Part shown: positions 34,240 through 43,757 of the stretch, piece by piece | How the letters are laid out: the number at the start of each line of letters is the position of its first letter | How positions within the stretch are numbered: the stretch's first letter is position 1 | Origin: Sphaerisporangium fuscum | GTDB lineage: Bacteria; Actinomycetota; Actinomycetes; Streptosporangiales; Streptosporangiaceae | Assembly (NCBI RefSeq): GCF_018531465.1 | Contig: NZ_JAHDTF010000005.1 | Span: forward strand, 1 to 64,000 | DNA length: 64,000 nt | Direction of reading: 5' to 3' | Program-made: the position numbers and the translations under genes | The notes under the pieces: model-generated | Told to the model about the DNA's origin: nothing | The model's input: the letters and a program-made list of their open reading frames with translations, nothing else | The model's database searches: none

Positions 34240-35769
34240 ATGCCGCGCCTGTTCGTTTTCCTGGGGATCGCGCTGCTTGTCGCGATCTCAGCCGGGTGCG
34301 GCCTCCCTCTCCCCTTCACCCGCGACGAGCAGCCGACGACCCTTCCGGCGCAGCCGACCACGATCAACTTCGTCGACCCCACGTCCGTCCCCGGCCTGGC
34401 GGTGCGGACGGTCTCCAGCGGCGACACCCCCGCCGGCGGGCAGGGCGACGACTTCGCCGGGCGCCACATCTTCGCGAGCTATCCGGTGCCGCCCTCCACC
34501 CCGGCCCTCGCCCGCAAGCTCAGCGCGGTGACCGCCGCGTTCATCAACGCCTTCGCCCGCCAGACCGCGCGGCGGCCGGCCACCGCGCCGGTCCCCGAGC
34601 TGAACGTCGGCTGGCACATCACGGCGGCCTCCGGCGGCGTCTTCGGGGTGCGGCTGCGCAGCGGCTCCGACACCGGGAGCGGCTGGCACAGCTCCCTGAG
34701 CACGTACTGGTACGACACGGCCGCCCGCCGCGTCCAGGACTCCGCCGGGCTGCTGAAGGACCGCACCGCGCTCACCACGCTGGCCGGCCTGGTGAAGAAA
34801 CACCTGTCGGTCCTCGGCCCCGCGATGCACGTGAGCGTCGTCAAGGCCGAGCACGCCCTGTTCGACTCCCTGAACTTCAACCCGCACGGCGACCTGGTGG
34901 TGGAGTTCGACGACGGCCAGGTGGCCCCCGCCCGGATGGGCCGGATAGCGGTCGCCGTACCCAAGGCGCAGGCCGTGCCGCTGCTGTCGGACCTCGGCCG
35001 GCGCGCCATGGAGGCGGTCGACTCCGCCACGCCGGACCGGCTCCCCGGCCGGCCTCCCACCATGGCCGCCCCCACCCCCTGGGACGGGGGCGCGGCGAGC
35101 AGGCGCGGGAACGGCCCCGGCGGGGAGCAGACCGGCGGCGCGCTCGACTGTTCCGTCACCAAGTGCGTCGCGCTCACCTTCGACGACGGCCCCGGCCCTC
35201 GGACCGGGCGGCTGCTGTCGGTCCTTGCCGCCCACGACGCCCACGCGACCTTCTTCACCGTGGGCGCCACCGCCGAGGCGTACCCGGGACTGCTCCAGCG
35301 GATGGCCGCCGAGGGGCACCTGGTGGCCGACCACTCCTGGACGCACCGCGACCTGACCGGCCTGGACGCCCACGAGATCTCCGAGGACCTGGGCCGCAGC
35401 CAGATCGCGATCGGCCGGGCGACCGGTTACGCGCCGACGCTGGTGCGGATGCCGTACGGCCGGGCGGACGCCAAGGTGTCGGCCGAGGCGCGGCGGCTCG
35501 GCCTGTCGATCGTCGGGTGGGATCTCGACGCGGGCGACGCGGCGGGCGACGCTCCCGGCACCGTCGCCGAGCGGGTGATCGACCACGTGCGGCCGGGCTC
35601 GATCGTCCTGATGCACGACACCGGCTCCACCAGCACCGCCGACGCCCTCCCGCAGGTGCTGCGGACCCTGACCGCCCGCGGCTACACCTTCGTGACCGTC
35701 CCCGAGCTGTACGGCGCGCGGGGGATGGCGCCGGGCCAGGTCTACACCGGCGGGCCCGGCCGGGGCTGA
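34240..35769 (+). CDS. Polysaccharide deacetylase lipoprotein (RsiV-like region plus NodB domain)
   Basis: A 509-residue exported enzyme. The ATG at 34240 opens a signal peptide with lipobox ISAGC (about residue 20). Residues about 60-270 resemble the extracellular region of RsiV/DUF3298 proteins. The NodB domain lies at about 300-500, with the metal/catalytic Asp pair TFDDGPGP, the metal His pair HSWTHRDL, RMPYG (usually RPPYG) and the late His in VLMHDTGST. Deacetylases of this type remove N-acetyl groups from peptidoglycan or chitin-like polymers at the cell surface. Confidence 0.9.
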   Translation: MPRLFVFLGIALLVAISAGCGLPLPFTRDEQPTTLPAQPTTINFVDPTSVPGLAVRTVSSGDTPAGGQGDDFAGRHIFASYPVPPSTPALARKLSAVTAAFINAFARQTARRPATAPVPELNVGWHITAASGGVFGVRLRSGSDTGSGWHSSLSTYWYDTAARRVQDSAGLLKDRTALTTLAGLVKKHLSVLGPAMHVSVVKAEHALFDSLNFNPHGDLVVEFDDGQVAPARMGRIAVAVPKAQAVPLLSDLGRRAMEAVDSATPDRLPGRPPTMAAPTPWDGGAASRRGNGPGGEQTGGALDCSVTKCVALTFDDGPGPRTGRLLSVLAAHDAHATFFTVGATAEAYPGLLQRMAAEGHLVADHSWTHRDLTGLDAHEISEDLGRSQIAIGRATGYAPTLVRMPYGRADAKVSAEARRLGLSIVGWDLDAGDAAGDAPGTVAERVIDHVRPGSIVLMHDTGSTSTADALPQVLRTLTARGYTFVTVPELYGARGMAPGQVYTGGPGRG

Positions 35770-36187
35770 CGCGGCTGGGGTGAGGCGCTGGGAGCCTGAC
35801 TCGGGAGGGACATATAGTTAGTCAGCGTGACCCGAAACGTGCTCTTCTCCCGCTTGCACGTTGACCTGTGCAGGCTCGCCGCGGGGCTGTGTATCAGGAG
35901 CCGTTTCCGGTCGTGACCCCACCCTCGAGCGCCCCTCGAGCAGGTGTCGTCACCATCGCCTTGCCCGGGCCACCCCCGGCCCGGCGCACCCACCGTGGAG
36001 TCACGGGCGTCTGCCTCCGGGCGGCCCGCGGTCCGGCCTGACAGAAACGCAGCGGTCGCCGGCGACACAGGTCACACCTGTTCGACGCGCATGCGTAAAG
36101 AAGCCCGCACAGCCCCAAGGGATCTAGCATGGAAATGTATACGTGCCACGAGCGACGGCGCCCAGACGCGTCGAGGAGGACCGAGCT
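35770..36187. other. Intergenic stretch before korA
   Basis: No gene is seen in these 418 bases. Open frames on both strands (for example 35861-36127) have no start context or domain. The stretch presumably holds the terminator of the deacetylase gene and the promoter of korAB; no clear -35/-10 pair was recognised. AT-rich words at about 35808-35822 and 36133-36141 are the best candidates. Confidence 0.4.
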
Positions 36188-38041
36188 GTGACCAAGCAGG
36201 TTCAGCAACTCGACCGCGTGATCATTCGCTTCGCGGGCGACTCCGGCGACGGCATGCAGCTGACCGGTGATCGCTTCACGGCGGAGACCGCGGAGTTCGG
36301 GAACGACCTGTCCACCCTGCCCAACTTCCCCGCCGAGATCAGAGCCCCCGCAGGCACGCTCCCCGGCGTGTCCAGCTTCCAGCTGCACTTCGCCGACCAC
36401 GACATCCTCACCCCCGGCGACGCGCCGAACGTCCTGGTCGCGATGAACCCCGCCGCCCTGAAGGCCAACCTCGGCGACCTGCCCCGCGGCGCCGACGTGA
36501 TCGTCAACACCGACGAGTTCACCAAGCGCAACCTGCAGAAGGTCGGCTACGCCGAGAGCCCCGTCGACGACGGCTCGCTCGGCGAGTGGCGCGTGCACGC
36601 CGTCCCCCTCACCTCGCTGACGGTCAAGGCGCTCGAGGGTTTCGACATCTCCAAGAAGGACGCCGAGCGGGCGAAGAACATGTTCGCGCTCGGCCTGCTC
36701 TCCTGGCTGTACCACCGGCCGACCGAGGCGACGATCAAGTTCCTCGAGAGCAAGTTCGCCAAGAAGCCCGACATCGCCAAGGCCAACATCGCGGCCTTCC
36801 AGGCCGGGTGGAACTACGGCGAGACCACCGAGTCGTTCTCGGTGTCCTACGAGGTCAAGCCCGCCAAGCTGGCCCCGGGCCTCTACCGCAACATCTCCGG
36901 CAACCAGGCCCTGGCGTACGGCCTGATCGCCGCCTCCGTGCAGACCAAGCTGCCGCTGTTCCTCGGGTCCTACCCGATCACCCCGGCCTCCGACATCCTG
37001 CACGAGCTGTCCAAGCACAAGCGGTTCGGCATCCGCACCTTCCAGGCGGAGGACGAGATCGCGGGCGTGGGCGCGGCCCTCGGCGCGGCGTTCGGCGGCG
37101 CCCTCGGCGTCACCACGACCTCCGGCCCGGGCGTCGCGCTGAAGGCCGAGACGGTCGGCCTCGCGGTGGCCACCGAGCTGCCGCTGATCGTGGTCGACGT
37201 CCAGCGGGCCGGTCCCTCGACGGGCATGCCGACCAAGACCGAGCAGACCGACCTGCTGATGGCTCTGTACGGCCGCAACGGCGAGTCGCCGGTACCGGTC
37301 GTGGCGCCCTCGACGCCGTCCGACTGCTTCCATGCGGCGCTGGAGGCGGCGCGCATCGCCACGAAGTACTGCACGCCGGTCATGCTGCTGTCCGACGGCT
37401 ACCTCGCCAACGGCTCCGAGCCGTGGCGCCTGCCCGAGATCGACGAGCTGCCCGACCTGTCGGTCGAGTTCACCGTGACGCCGAACGGCGACGACGGCGA
37501 GACCTACCTTCCGTTCAAGCGCGACCCGCAGACGCTGGCGCGCCCGTGGGCGATCCCCGGCACGCCGGGCCTGGAGCACCGCATCGGCGGCATCGAGAAG
37601 GCCGACGGCACGGGCAACATCTCCTACGACCCCAACAACCACGACCTCATGGTCCGGCTCCGTCAGGCGAAGATCGACGGCATCGCGCAGGACATCCCGC
37701 CGCTGGAGGTCGACGACCCCGAGGGCGACGCGCGCGTGCTCGTCATCGGCTGGGGCTCGACGTACGGGCCGATCGCCGCGGCGGTGCGGCGGGTGCGCAA
37801 GAGCGGCGTGAAGGTCGCCCAGGCCCACTTCCGTCACCTCAACCCGCTGCCGGCCAACACCGGCGAGGTGCTGAAGTCCTACGACAAGGTGCTGCTGCCG
37901 GAGATCAACCTCGGCCAGCTCGCGCTGCTGCTGCGGGCGCGCTTCCTGGTCGACATCATCAGTTACAACCGGGTTCGCGGCCTTCCCTTCAAGGCCGAGG
38001 AGCTGGCCGGAGTGATCCAGGACGTGATCGACAGTGAGTGA
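36188..38041 (+). CDS. korA: 2-oxoacid:ferredoxin oxidoreductase, alpha subunit (KorA)
   Basis: A 617-residue subunit with the gamma-like domain at the N terminus (FAGDSGDGMQLTGDRF) fused to the alpha domain (FLGSYPITPASDILHELSKH, about 255-275; AEDEIAGVGAALGAAFGG). Together with KorB it oxidises 2-oxoglutarate (or another 2-oxoacid) with CoA, giving the acyl-CoA, CO2 and reduced ferredoxin. GTG at 36188 follows GAGGAGGACC. The korB start overlaps the last 8 bases. It lies near a nuo operon without NuoEFG, a plausible acceptor for its ferredoxin. Confidence 0.94.
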   Translation: MTKQVQQLDRVIIRFAGDSGDGMQLTGDRFTAETAEFGNDLSTLPNFPAEIRAPAGTLPGVSSFQLHFADHDILTPGDAPNVLVAMNPAALKANLGDLPRGADVIVNTDEFTKRNLQKVGYAESPVDDGSLGEWRVHAVPLTSLTVKALEGFDISKKDAERAKNMFALGLLSWLYHRPTEATIKFLESKFAKKPDIAKANIAAFQAGWNYGETTESFSVSYEVKPAKLAPGLYRNISGNQALAYGLIAASVQTKLPLFLGSYPITPASDILHELSKHKRFGIRTFQAEDEIAGVGAALGAAFGGALGVTTTSGPGVALKAETVGLAVATELPLIVVDVQRAGPSTGMPTKTEQTDLLMALYGRNGESPVPVVAPSTPSDCFHAALEAARIATKYCTPVMLLSDGYLANGSEPWRLPEIDELPDLSVEFTVTPNGDDGETYLPFKRDPQTLARPWAIPGTPGLEHRIGGIEKADGTGNISYDPNNHDLMVRLRQAKIDGIAQDIPPLEVDDPEGDARVLVIGWGSTYGPIAAAVRRVRKSGVKVAQAHFRHLNPLPANTGEVLKSYDKVLLPEINLGQLALLLRARFLVDIISYNRVRGLPFKAEELAGVIQDVIDSE

Positions 38042-39092
38042 GACGGCGACCAACGGGCTCAACGGCGCGGGGCTGGCGCTCGTCCCCCGCACGACCGACA
38101 AGCAGACCCTCAAAGATTTCAAGAGCGACCAGGAAGTCCGCTGGTGCCCGGGCTGCGGCGACTACGCCATCCTCGCCGCCGTGCAGAGCTTCCTGCCCGA
38201 GCTCGGGCTCAAGCGCGAGAACATCGTGTTCGTCTCGGGCATCGGCTGCTCGTCCCGGTTCCCGTACTACCTGAACACCTACGGGTTCCACTCGATCCAC
38301 GGCCGGGCCCCGGCGATCGCCACCGGCCTGGCCGCCTCCCGTCCCGACCTGTCGGTGTGGGTGATCACCGGTGACGGCGACGCGCTGTCCATCGGCGGCA
38401 ACCACCTGATCCACGCGCTGCGCCGCAACATCAACCTGAACATCCTGCTGTTCAACAACCGGATCTACGGGCTGACCAAGGGGCAGTACTCCCCGACCTC
38501 CGAGATCGGCAAGATCACCAAGTCGACGCCGATGGGCTCGCTCGACAAGCCGTTCAACCCGATCTCGCTGGCCATCGGCGCCGAGGCGAGCTTCGTGGCC
38601 CGCACGATCGACTCCGACCGCAAGCACCTGCAGTCGGTGCTGCGCGAGGCGGCGGCCCACCGCGGCACGAGCCTGGTCGAGATCTACCAGAACTGCAACA
38701 TCTTCAACGACGGCGCCTTCGACCAGCTGAAGGACCCCGAGATCCGCGACGACATCACGCTGCGCATGGAGCACGGGCAGCCGATCGTGTCCGCCTCCAA
38801 GGCGGTGCGCCGGTCCCCCGGCGGCGGCATCGAGGTCGTCGAGCGGGCGGGCCTGCCGGAGGAGGAGATCCTCGTCCACGACGCGCACGCCGCCGACCCG
38901 TCGCTGGCGTTCGCGCTGTCGCGGCTCGACGAGCCGGCGTTCGAGCACGTGCCGATCGGCATCTTCCGCTCGGTCGACCGCCCGTCGTACGACCAGCGGA
39001 TGGCCGAACAGCTCGACGAGGCCGTCGCCCAGCGCGGCCCCGGGCAGCTCGCCGACCTGCTGCGCGGCGGCGACACCTGGCGCGTGGGCTGA
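38034..39092 (+). CDS. korB: 2-oxoacid:ferredoxin oxidoreductase, beta subunit (KorB)
   Basis: A 352-residue subunit that binds thiamine pyrophosphate and one 4Fe-4S cluster. WCPGCGDYAILAA (Cys about 38 and 41), the Cys in SGIGCSSRFP and the TPP motif GDGDALSIGGNHLIHALRRN with NN further on are all present. GTG at 38034 overlaps korA by 8 bases. It has no separate ferredoxin domain. A strong terminator follows (39100-39142). Confidence 0.94.
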   Translation: MSETATNGLNGAGLALVPRTTDKQTLKDFKSDQEVRWCPGCGDYAILAAVQSFLPELGLKRENIVFVSGIGCSSRFPYYLNTYGFHSIHGRAPAIATGLAASRPDLSVWVITGDGDALSIGGNHLIHALRRNINLNILLFNNRIYGLTKGQYSPTSEIGKITKSTPMGSLDKPFNPISLAIGAEASFVARTIDSDRKHLQSVLREAAAHRGTSLVEIYQNCNIFNDGAFDQLKDPEIRDDITLRMEHGQPIVSASKAVRRSPGGGIEVVERAGLPEEEILVHDAHAADPSLAFALSRLDEPAFEHVPIGIFRSVDRPSYDQRMAEQLDEAVAQRGPGQLADLLRGGDTWRVG

Positions 39093-39099
39093 CGAGACC

Positions 39100-39142
39100 A
39101 TGAGGAAGGCCCGCACGCGTTTCGCGTGCGGGCCTTCCTCAT
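39100..39142. terminator. Bidirectional intrinsic terminator, 20-bp perfect stem
   Basis: The stem arms ATGAGGAAGGCCCGCACGCG (39100-39119) and its exact complement (39123-39142) enclose the loop TTT. It lies 8 bases past the korB stop and 11 bases before the stop of the opposite-strand beta-helix gene, so it serves both converging genes. Confidence 0.85.
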
Positions 39143-39152
39143 GTCGCGGACG

Positions 39153-40964
39153 TCAGGGGTTGACGGGCTTGCCGTCGTCGTAGACGTTGTTCTTCCAGAC
39201 GTTGCCGGAGGCGCCCTGGTCGAAGTGGGCGACCGCTCCGAATTCCCCGCAGTTCTTGTTGAGCTCGCGGCTGAAGACGTTCCCGGCCACCACGACGTTC
39301 TGCGTCGGGTTGGAGCGGCCGGAGCCGCCGTAGAAGCAGTAGCCGCCGCCGCTGAGCAGGTTGTTCTCGACGGTGACGTTCCTGATCGGGCCGAGGTCGG
39401 CGTCCAGCATGATCGCGCTGGTCTGGTCGACCGGGTTGCTCACGGTGTTGTGGCTGATGACCAGCTTGCCGGTGGTGCCGTCGGTCTGGATGCCGTCGAC
39501 GTGGTCACCGGGGTAGGCCTTCAGGTCGTGGATGTAGTTGTCCTGGATGACGCCCTCGCCGGTCATGATGCCGTCGGTGACGTCGTGGATGTCGTTGCCC
39601 GTGATCGTGATCAGGCCGTCGCTGAGGTTCTTGACGCCGGCGGCGAGCTGGCTCGACCCCCTGCCGGCGATCTCGCAGTTCTCGATCGTGAGGTTCTTGT
39701 GGCCGTCGCGGAGCTGGATGCCCCAGTATCCGCTCACGACCACCCGGCAGTTCCTGATCGTCACGTTGTCGGCGTAGACGTCGACGGAGTCGGTGAACTC
39801 GACGTTCTCCAGCACCGCGCCGTTCTCGCGGATCTCGCCGCCCTTGTGGGACTTGAGCGCGCCGCTCGGGCCGGTGTCGGAGGAGCCGGGGAAGGAGCCG
39901 GTGGGCGGCTTCGGGTCCTGCGTCGGCTGCTTGGTCGGGTCGACGGTCAGCGTCGGCCTGGGCGTCACGGGCTTGGTCGTGGAGGGCTCCGGCGAGGGCG
40001 TCCTGGTGGCCGTCCGCGTCGGGGACGCCGTGTGGGACGGGGAGGGCGAGCCGGTGGGCGTGCGCGACGGCGAGGCCGTGCGGGTCGGCGTGACCGTCTC
40101 GCTCGGCTTCGGGCTCGGCGAGGAGGTCGGGGTCGTGGTGACACCACCGGACGGGCGCGGCGAGCCCGTGGGGGTGGTCGTCGGGTCCTGCGAGGCGGAG
40201 GAGGTGGGCCGCGTCGAGGGGACGGTGGTGACGTCGCCGGTCGGACGGCCCGTCGGCTGCGGCCAGGTGCGGCGCTCGCGGTGCCGGAAGACGACGTCGA
40301 CCCAGTAGTTCACCTTGTCGCGGTGCACGCGGAAGGGGAAGGCCGCCTTGTCGGAGGCGGCGAACACGCCGGCCTCGGCGGTGAGCGGTCCGGATTTGAC
40401 CGGCTTGTCGAAGGCGCCCGCGGTGCCGACGTACCCGCCGTTCTGGGTGTGGTACGAGACGGTGTAGGTGCGGCCGGCGACGATCGGCACGGGCTTGTCG
40501 AACGTGGCCTGCTGCCAGCCGCTGCCCGTCTCGTCCTTGAAGGTGACCTTGGCCAGGAGCTTGCGGTCGGAGCTCCACAGGCTGCCCCGGTGGGTGCCCT
40601 TCTCGGAGGCGGGCTTGTAGAACCGGATGCCCGTCACCTCGCCGTTACTGCTGGCCTTGAAACGGGTGCCGAGTTCCAGCGGCGTGTGCTCGGCCCCGGT
40701 CTTGCCCTTGACGGTCTTCTTCGTCTTCCACAGGCTCGACTCCAGCGTCACTTCACTCGACGCGGGGGCGGCGAACGTCTTGGGGGCGGGGGACGGCGTC
40801 TCGCGTCCGGTGAGCACGACCGTCGCGGCCGTGCCCAGTACGACGACGCCGCCCAGCGCCGACACCCAGCCGATGGCGGGAAGACGCTTGGGTCGCGCGG
40901 ATCGGGACGTGGGGGACGACCGGCCTCGTGGGCGGCGACCATCCGCATGCCGGGAGTTGCTCAC
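39153..40964 (-). CDS. Membrane-anchored protein: DUF4082 domain, Ser/Thr/Pro linker and right-handed beta-helix
   Basis: A 603-residue surface protein. A GTG start with GGAGG upstream is followed by a basic leader and one hydrophobic anchor (about 30-52). Residues about 70-235 are a DUF4082 domain (GEVTGIRFYKP, GTHRGSLWS, NYWVDVVF). Residues about 236-345 are a Thr/Ser/Pro-rich, probably glycosylated linker. Residues about 360-603 form a right-handed parallel beta-helix of the pectate-lyase/mannuronan epimerase type. The C-terminal part is a paralogue of the lipoprotein at 62331. It is the left border of the glycan locus and may modify or bind the polymer. Confidence 0.8.
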   Translation of the reverse strand: MSNSRHADGRRPRGRSSPTSRSARPKRLPAIGWVSALGGVVVLGTAATVVLTGRETPSPAPKTFAAPASSEVTLESSLWKTKKTVKGKTGAEHTPLELGTRFKASSNGEVTGIRFYKPASEKGTHRGSLWSSDRKLLAKVTFKDETGSGWQQATFDKPVPIVAGRTYTVSYHTQNGGYVGTAGAFDKPVKSGPLTAEAGVFAASDKAAFPFRVHRDKVNYWVDVVFRHRERRTWPQPTGRPTGDVTTVPSTRPTSSASQDPTTTPTGSPRPSGGVTTTPTSSPSPKPSETVTPTRTASPSRTPTGSPSPSHTASPTRTATRTPSPEPSTTKPVTPRPTLTVDPTKQPTQDPKPPTGSFPGSSDTGPSGALKSHKGGEIRENGAVLENVEFTDSVDVYADNVTIRNCRVVVSGYWGIQLRDGHKNLTIENCEIAGRGSSQLAAGVKNLSDGLITITGNDIHDVTDGIMTGEGVIQDNYIHDLKAYPGDHVDGIQTDGTTGKLVISHNTVSNPVDQTSAIMLDADLGPIRNVTVENNLLSGGGYCFYGGSGRSNPTQNVVVAGNVFSRELNKNCGEFGAVAHFDQGASGNVWKNNVYDDGKPVNP

Positions 40965-41146
40965 TGGCCCATTCCTCCACCTCCGGCACCCACGGGTACC
41001 GGACTCCGATCATGTTTCAGTGCGAGGCCATTGTTGCGGTTGGGAAACGACGAGACAACCAGAATGCTGGTTTTCGTATGGGAATGCAGGGAAATTGACG
41101 CGCAAGAGGGAATTCTGTCAATGAAGGGAGTCGTTACGTTCTGCCC

Positions 41147-41773
41147 CTAATTAGTGGTATAAGGCGGCACGTCGGTATATGTTTGCGCCATTTCCCGCAG
41201 GCCGGCGTAGTACGCCCGGCAATCCGCGTATCGCGGAAGGAGCCCCTTGGCCTCGGCCTCCGCCAGGGTGGGGGCGGCGGCGTCCTTCGCCGACAGCAGC
41301 GGCTCGACGCCGGCCGGCCAGGCGATTCCGAGGGCGGGATCGAGAGCGGAGATCTCGTGCTCCCGTGTGGGACTGTAGGGCTCGGAACACAGATACACCA
41401 CCGTGGCCTGCTCGCTCAGGGCCATGAACGCGTGGCCCAGCCCCTCCCCGATGTACACCCCCTTGCGGGTGCGGTCGTCGAGCACGACCGACTCCCAGGT
41501 GCCGAAGGTGGGCGAACCGACCCGGATGTCGACGACCACGTCGAGCACCTCGCCGCTGACACAGGTGATGTACTTCGCCTGGCTGGGTGGCAGGTCGGCG
41601 AAGTGCACCCCCCGCAGGGTGCCCCTTCGGGACACCGAGCAGTTGGCCTGGGCGAGCCGGAAGGAGTGTCCGACCGCGCCGGCGAAGCCGTCCTGCCGGT
41701 ACCACTCCAGGAACGTCCCCCGATCGTCGCCATGGATGACGGGGGTGAACACGTAAGCGCCTTCGATGGCCAT
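41147..41773 (-). CDS. dTDP-4-dehydrorhamnose 3,5-epimerase-like protein (RmlC family)
   Basis: A 208-residue cupin-fold sugar epimerase. The catalytic His is in GTLRGVHFADLPPSQAKYIT, the second in EGLGHAFMAL, and the Asp in VLDVVVDIRVGSPTFG; the C-terminal YSPTREHEISALDP is typical of RmlC. It inverts C3 and/or C5 of a nucleotide-4-keto sugar. No rmlA, rmlB or rmlD is in the window, so the substrate may be made elsewhere. MAIEGAYVFTP at 41773 is the chosen start. Minus strand, upstream of the FkbM and GT2 genes. Confidence 0.85.
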   Translation of the reverse strand: MAIEGAYVFTPVIHGDDRGTFLEWYRQDGFAGAVGHSFRLAQANCSVSRRGTLRGVHFADLPPSQAKYITCVSGEVLDVVVDIRVGSPTFGTWESVVLDDRTRKGVYIGEGLGHAFMALSEQATVVYLCSEPYSPTREHEISALDPALGIAWPAGVEPLLSAKDAAAPTLAEAEAKGLLPRYADCRAYYAGLREMAQTYTDVPPYTTN

Positions 41774-41824
41774 GGGTTCCACGGCACCACAGAGTGCCAC
41801 AAACCGGCCGTTGGAACGTGCCCG

Positions 41825-42724
41825 TCAGCTCAGGAGACCGACCCTGCCCCCGGTGACCTGCTCGAACGCGGCGCCCCTGATCGCGATGACGTGCCGGGCC
41901 GGCGAGGGACGCGACCCGAGGAACCCGTGCTCGTCGAATCGGCCGACCTCGTGGAGCAGCCCCGAGCGCGGCTCGTAGAAGAAGAAGCGGTAACCCATCT
42001 CGTGCAGCTTGGCGTACCACGGCAGGGAGTCGAGCCCGATCAGCAGGATCAGGACGTCGGCGCCGCCCCCGGCGAGGTAGGGTTCGGCCCCGGCGAGCAC
42101 GGCGGGCTCGTGGCCCGCGACGTTGACCTTCAGCACGTCGATGTGGCCCAGACCGAGCTCGCGGCACACGCCGGGCAGCGTCTCCACCCGCACCCGCTCG
42201 CCTCCCTGCCCGGCCACCGGGCCGGACAGGCCGCTCACGTAGGTCACGTCGGCGGTGGCGAACACGGCCTCGCCGGCGTGGTCGGACAGGGCCATGGCGT
42301 GCACGCTCACCCGGTCGGCCACGCCGTTCAGCTCGGCGTTGCGGGTCAGCGCGGCGACGTTGCCCCCGCTCGGCTCGAAGGCGTGCGCGCGCACCTCCGC
42401 CGTCCGCGCGCAGAAGATCGTGAACTGGCCGATGGCCGCGCCGACGTCCACCACGGTCCAGCCGGGCCGCAGCACGCGGGCGAGGAAGTCGTACTCGGGA
42501 TCGATCACGTCACCGAAGACGACCAGCAGCGGCACCGTCTGGCTCGGGTGCCGGTAACGCAGCCGCACCCCGGACCGCCGCAGCGTGACCTCCGCCGTGC
42601 GGGGCCCGCGCAGCCGCAGCGCGCCGTAGCGGGCGAGCCCGCCCAGCGCCCTCGGCAGGCCCACGGCGCCCACCCCCCAGCGGAGCTTGACGATCCCGTT
42701 GCGCACCCGGTCGGCTGCCGCCAT
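41825..42724 (-). CDS. FkbM-family SAM-dependent methyltransferase
   Basis: A 299-residue O-methyltransferase. The SAM motif is VVDVGAAIGQFTIFCARTA (about 92-110), followed by an acidic residue in HAFEPSGGNVAAL and the FkbM region GHIDVLKVNVAGHEPAVLAG. Enzymes of this family methylate hydroxyls of sugars or secondary metabolites. The ATG at 42724 overlaps the GT2 stop (ATGA), so it may methylate the sugar that the glycosyltransferase adds. Confidence 0.85.
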   Translation of the reverse strand: MAAADRVRNGIVKLRWGVGAVGLPRALGGLARYGALRLRGPRTAEVTLRRSGVRLRYRHPSQTVPLLVVFGDVIDPEYDFLARVLRPGWTVVDVGAAIGQFTIFCARTAEVRAHAFEPSGGNVAALTRNAELNGVADRVSVHAMALSDHAGEAVFATADVTYVSGLSGPVAGQGGERVRVETLPGVCRELGLGHIDVLKVNVAGHEPAVLAGAEPYLAGGGADVLILLIGLDSLPWYAKLHEMGYRFFFYEPRSGLLHEVGRFDEHGFLGSRPSPARHVIAIRGAAFEQVTGGRVGLLS

Positions 42725-43590
42725 CACGCCTCTCCCGTCGGCTGGGTCCTGGAGCTCTCGTCGCGCAGCCAGGTGGAATAGTCGCCACGCCGTACGGCCC
42801 GGCGTGCCCGCAGCTTCGCCAGCACCGCCACGGCCGCGAACAGGGCCGTCTTGGGGGCGAGCGAGGGACGGCTCCGCGTGAGCCGCACGAGGTCGGACAG
42901 GCCCGTGCGCGGCGGGGCCGGCATGTCGTCCCGCCCCTCGACCTCGGTGACGCTGGTGACCGCCCGCACCCGCCGGCGCAAGAGGTCGGCGAACGTGCGG
43001 GACGGCCGGATCACGACCCGGGCCTCCGGCACGATCACCCGCTCGGCGGCGGTGAAGGCGATGGAGGCGGCGAGGTCGTCGGCCATGACCGACGGCAGGG
43101 CGGCCAGCCGCCGGTGCCCCTCGGCGTCGACCGCGACGACCCCGCGCCCGAACAGCCCCTCGCGGACCGACGGCAGCATGGTCCACACGTCGTAGTACCA
43201 GCGCACCGGCCACGACGCGCCGGTCATGTCGAGGGCGCGTGCGGGGGCGGCGGCGTGCGTCCCGGACCGTTCCAAGGCGGCCGCCAGGGCGCGCACGCCG
43301 GAGGCGGTCAGCTCGACGTCGGCGTCGACGTACAGCCGGGGGAAGCCGGAGGCCGCCGCGTCACCGGCCTTGAGCGCGGCGGCCTTGGACGCGACGGGGG
43401 ACTCCAGCACGGTCACGTCGGGGCCGAACGCCGAGGACACCGCGACGGTGTCGTCGGTGCAGCCGTTGGCGACGACGAGGACGGAGAACTCTCCGGGAGC
43501 GGCGCCGTCGAGCAGGCCGCGCAGGAGGCGGCCGATGACCGCCGCCTCGTTGTGCGCGGGCACCACGAGGGTCGCCTCAGGGAGTGGCAT
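42724..43590 (-). CDS. Family 2 glycosyltransferase
   Basis: A 288-residue GT-A glycosyltransferase. ATLVVPAHNEAAVIGRLLRG is the nucleotide-binding start, RLYVDADVELTASGVRAL holds the DxD-like metal site, and VMADDLAASI supplies the later acidic residues. One weak C-terminal hydrophobic stretch suggests membrane association. The first gene of a minus-strand unit with the FkbM methyltransferase. The sugar donor is unknown. Confidence 0.85.
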   Translation of the reverse strand: MPLPEATLVVPAHNEAAVIGRLLRGLLDGAAPGEFSVLVVANGCTDDTVAVSSAFGPDVTVLESPVASKAAALKAGDAAASGFPRLYVDADVELTASGVRALAAALERSGTHAAAPARALDMTGASWPVRWYYDVWTMLPSVREGLFGRGVVAVDAEGHRRLAALPSVMADDLAASIAFTAAERVIVPEARVVIRPSRTFADLLRRRVRAVTSVTEVEGRDDMPAPPRTGLSDLVRLTRSRPSLAPKTALFAAVAVLAKLRARRAVRRGDYSTWLRDESSRTQPTGEA

Positions 43591-43757
43591 GCGGCCGATT
43601 ATGGGGCTTGCGGCCGGTACGTGACCACCGAAGAGCCCGGTTTCCTACCCGAGATCACGTAAACCACACCGATCACAGCGGCGTCCTTTGGAGGGTTCCA
43701 CGTTTCAGCGTGCCACCTTACGGGGGTTCTAATTCGTACCATCCACGTTGGAGCGTC

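Noticed and set aside
35894..38122. Long minus-strand open frame across korA
   Set aside because: It is the antisense shadow of korA, whose motifs are certain.
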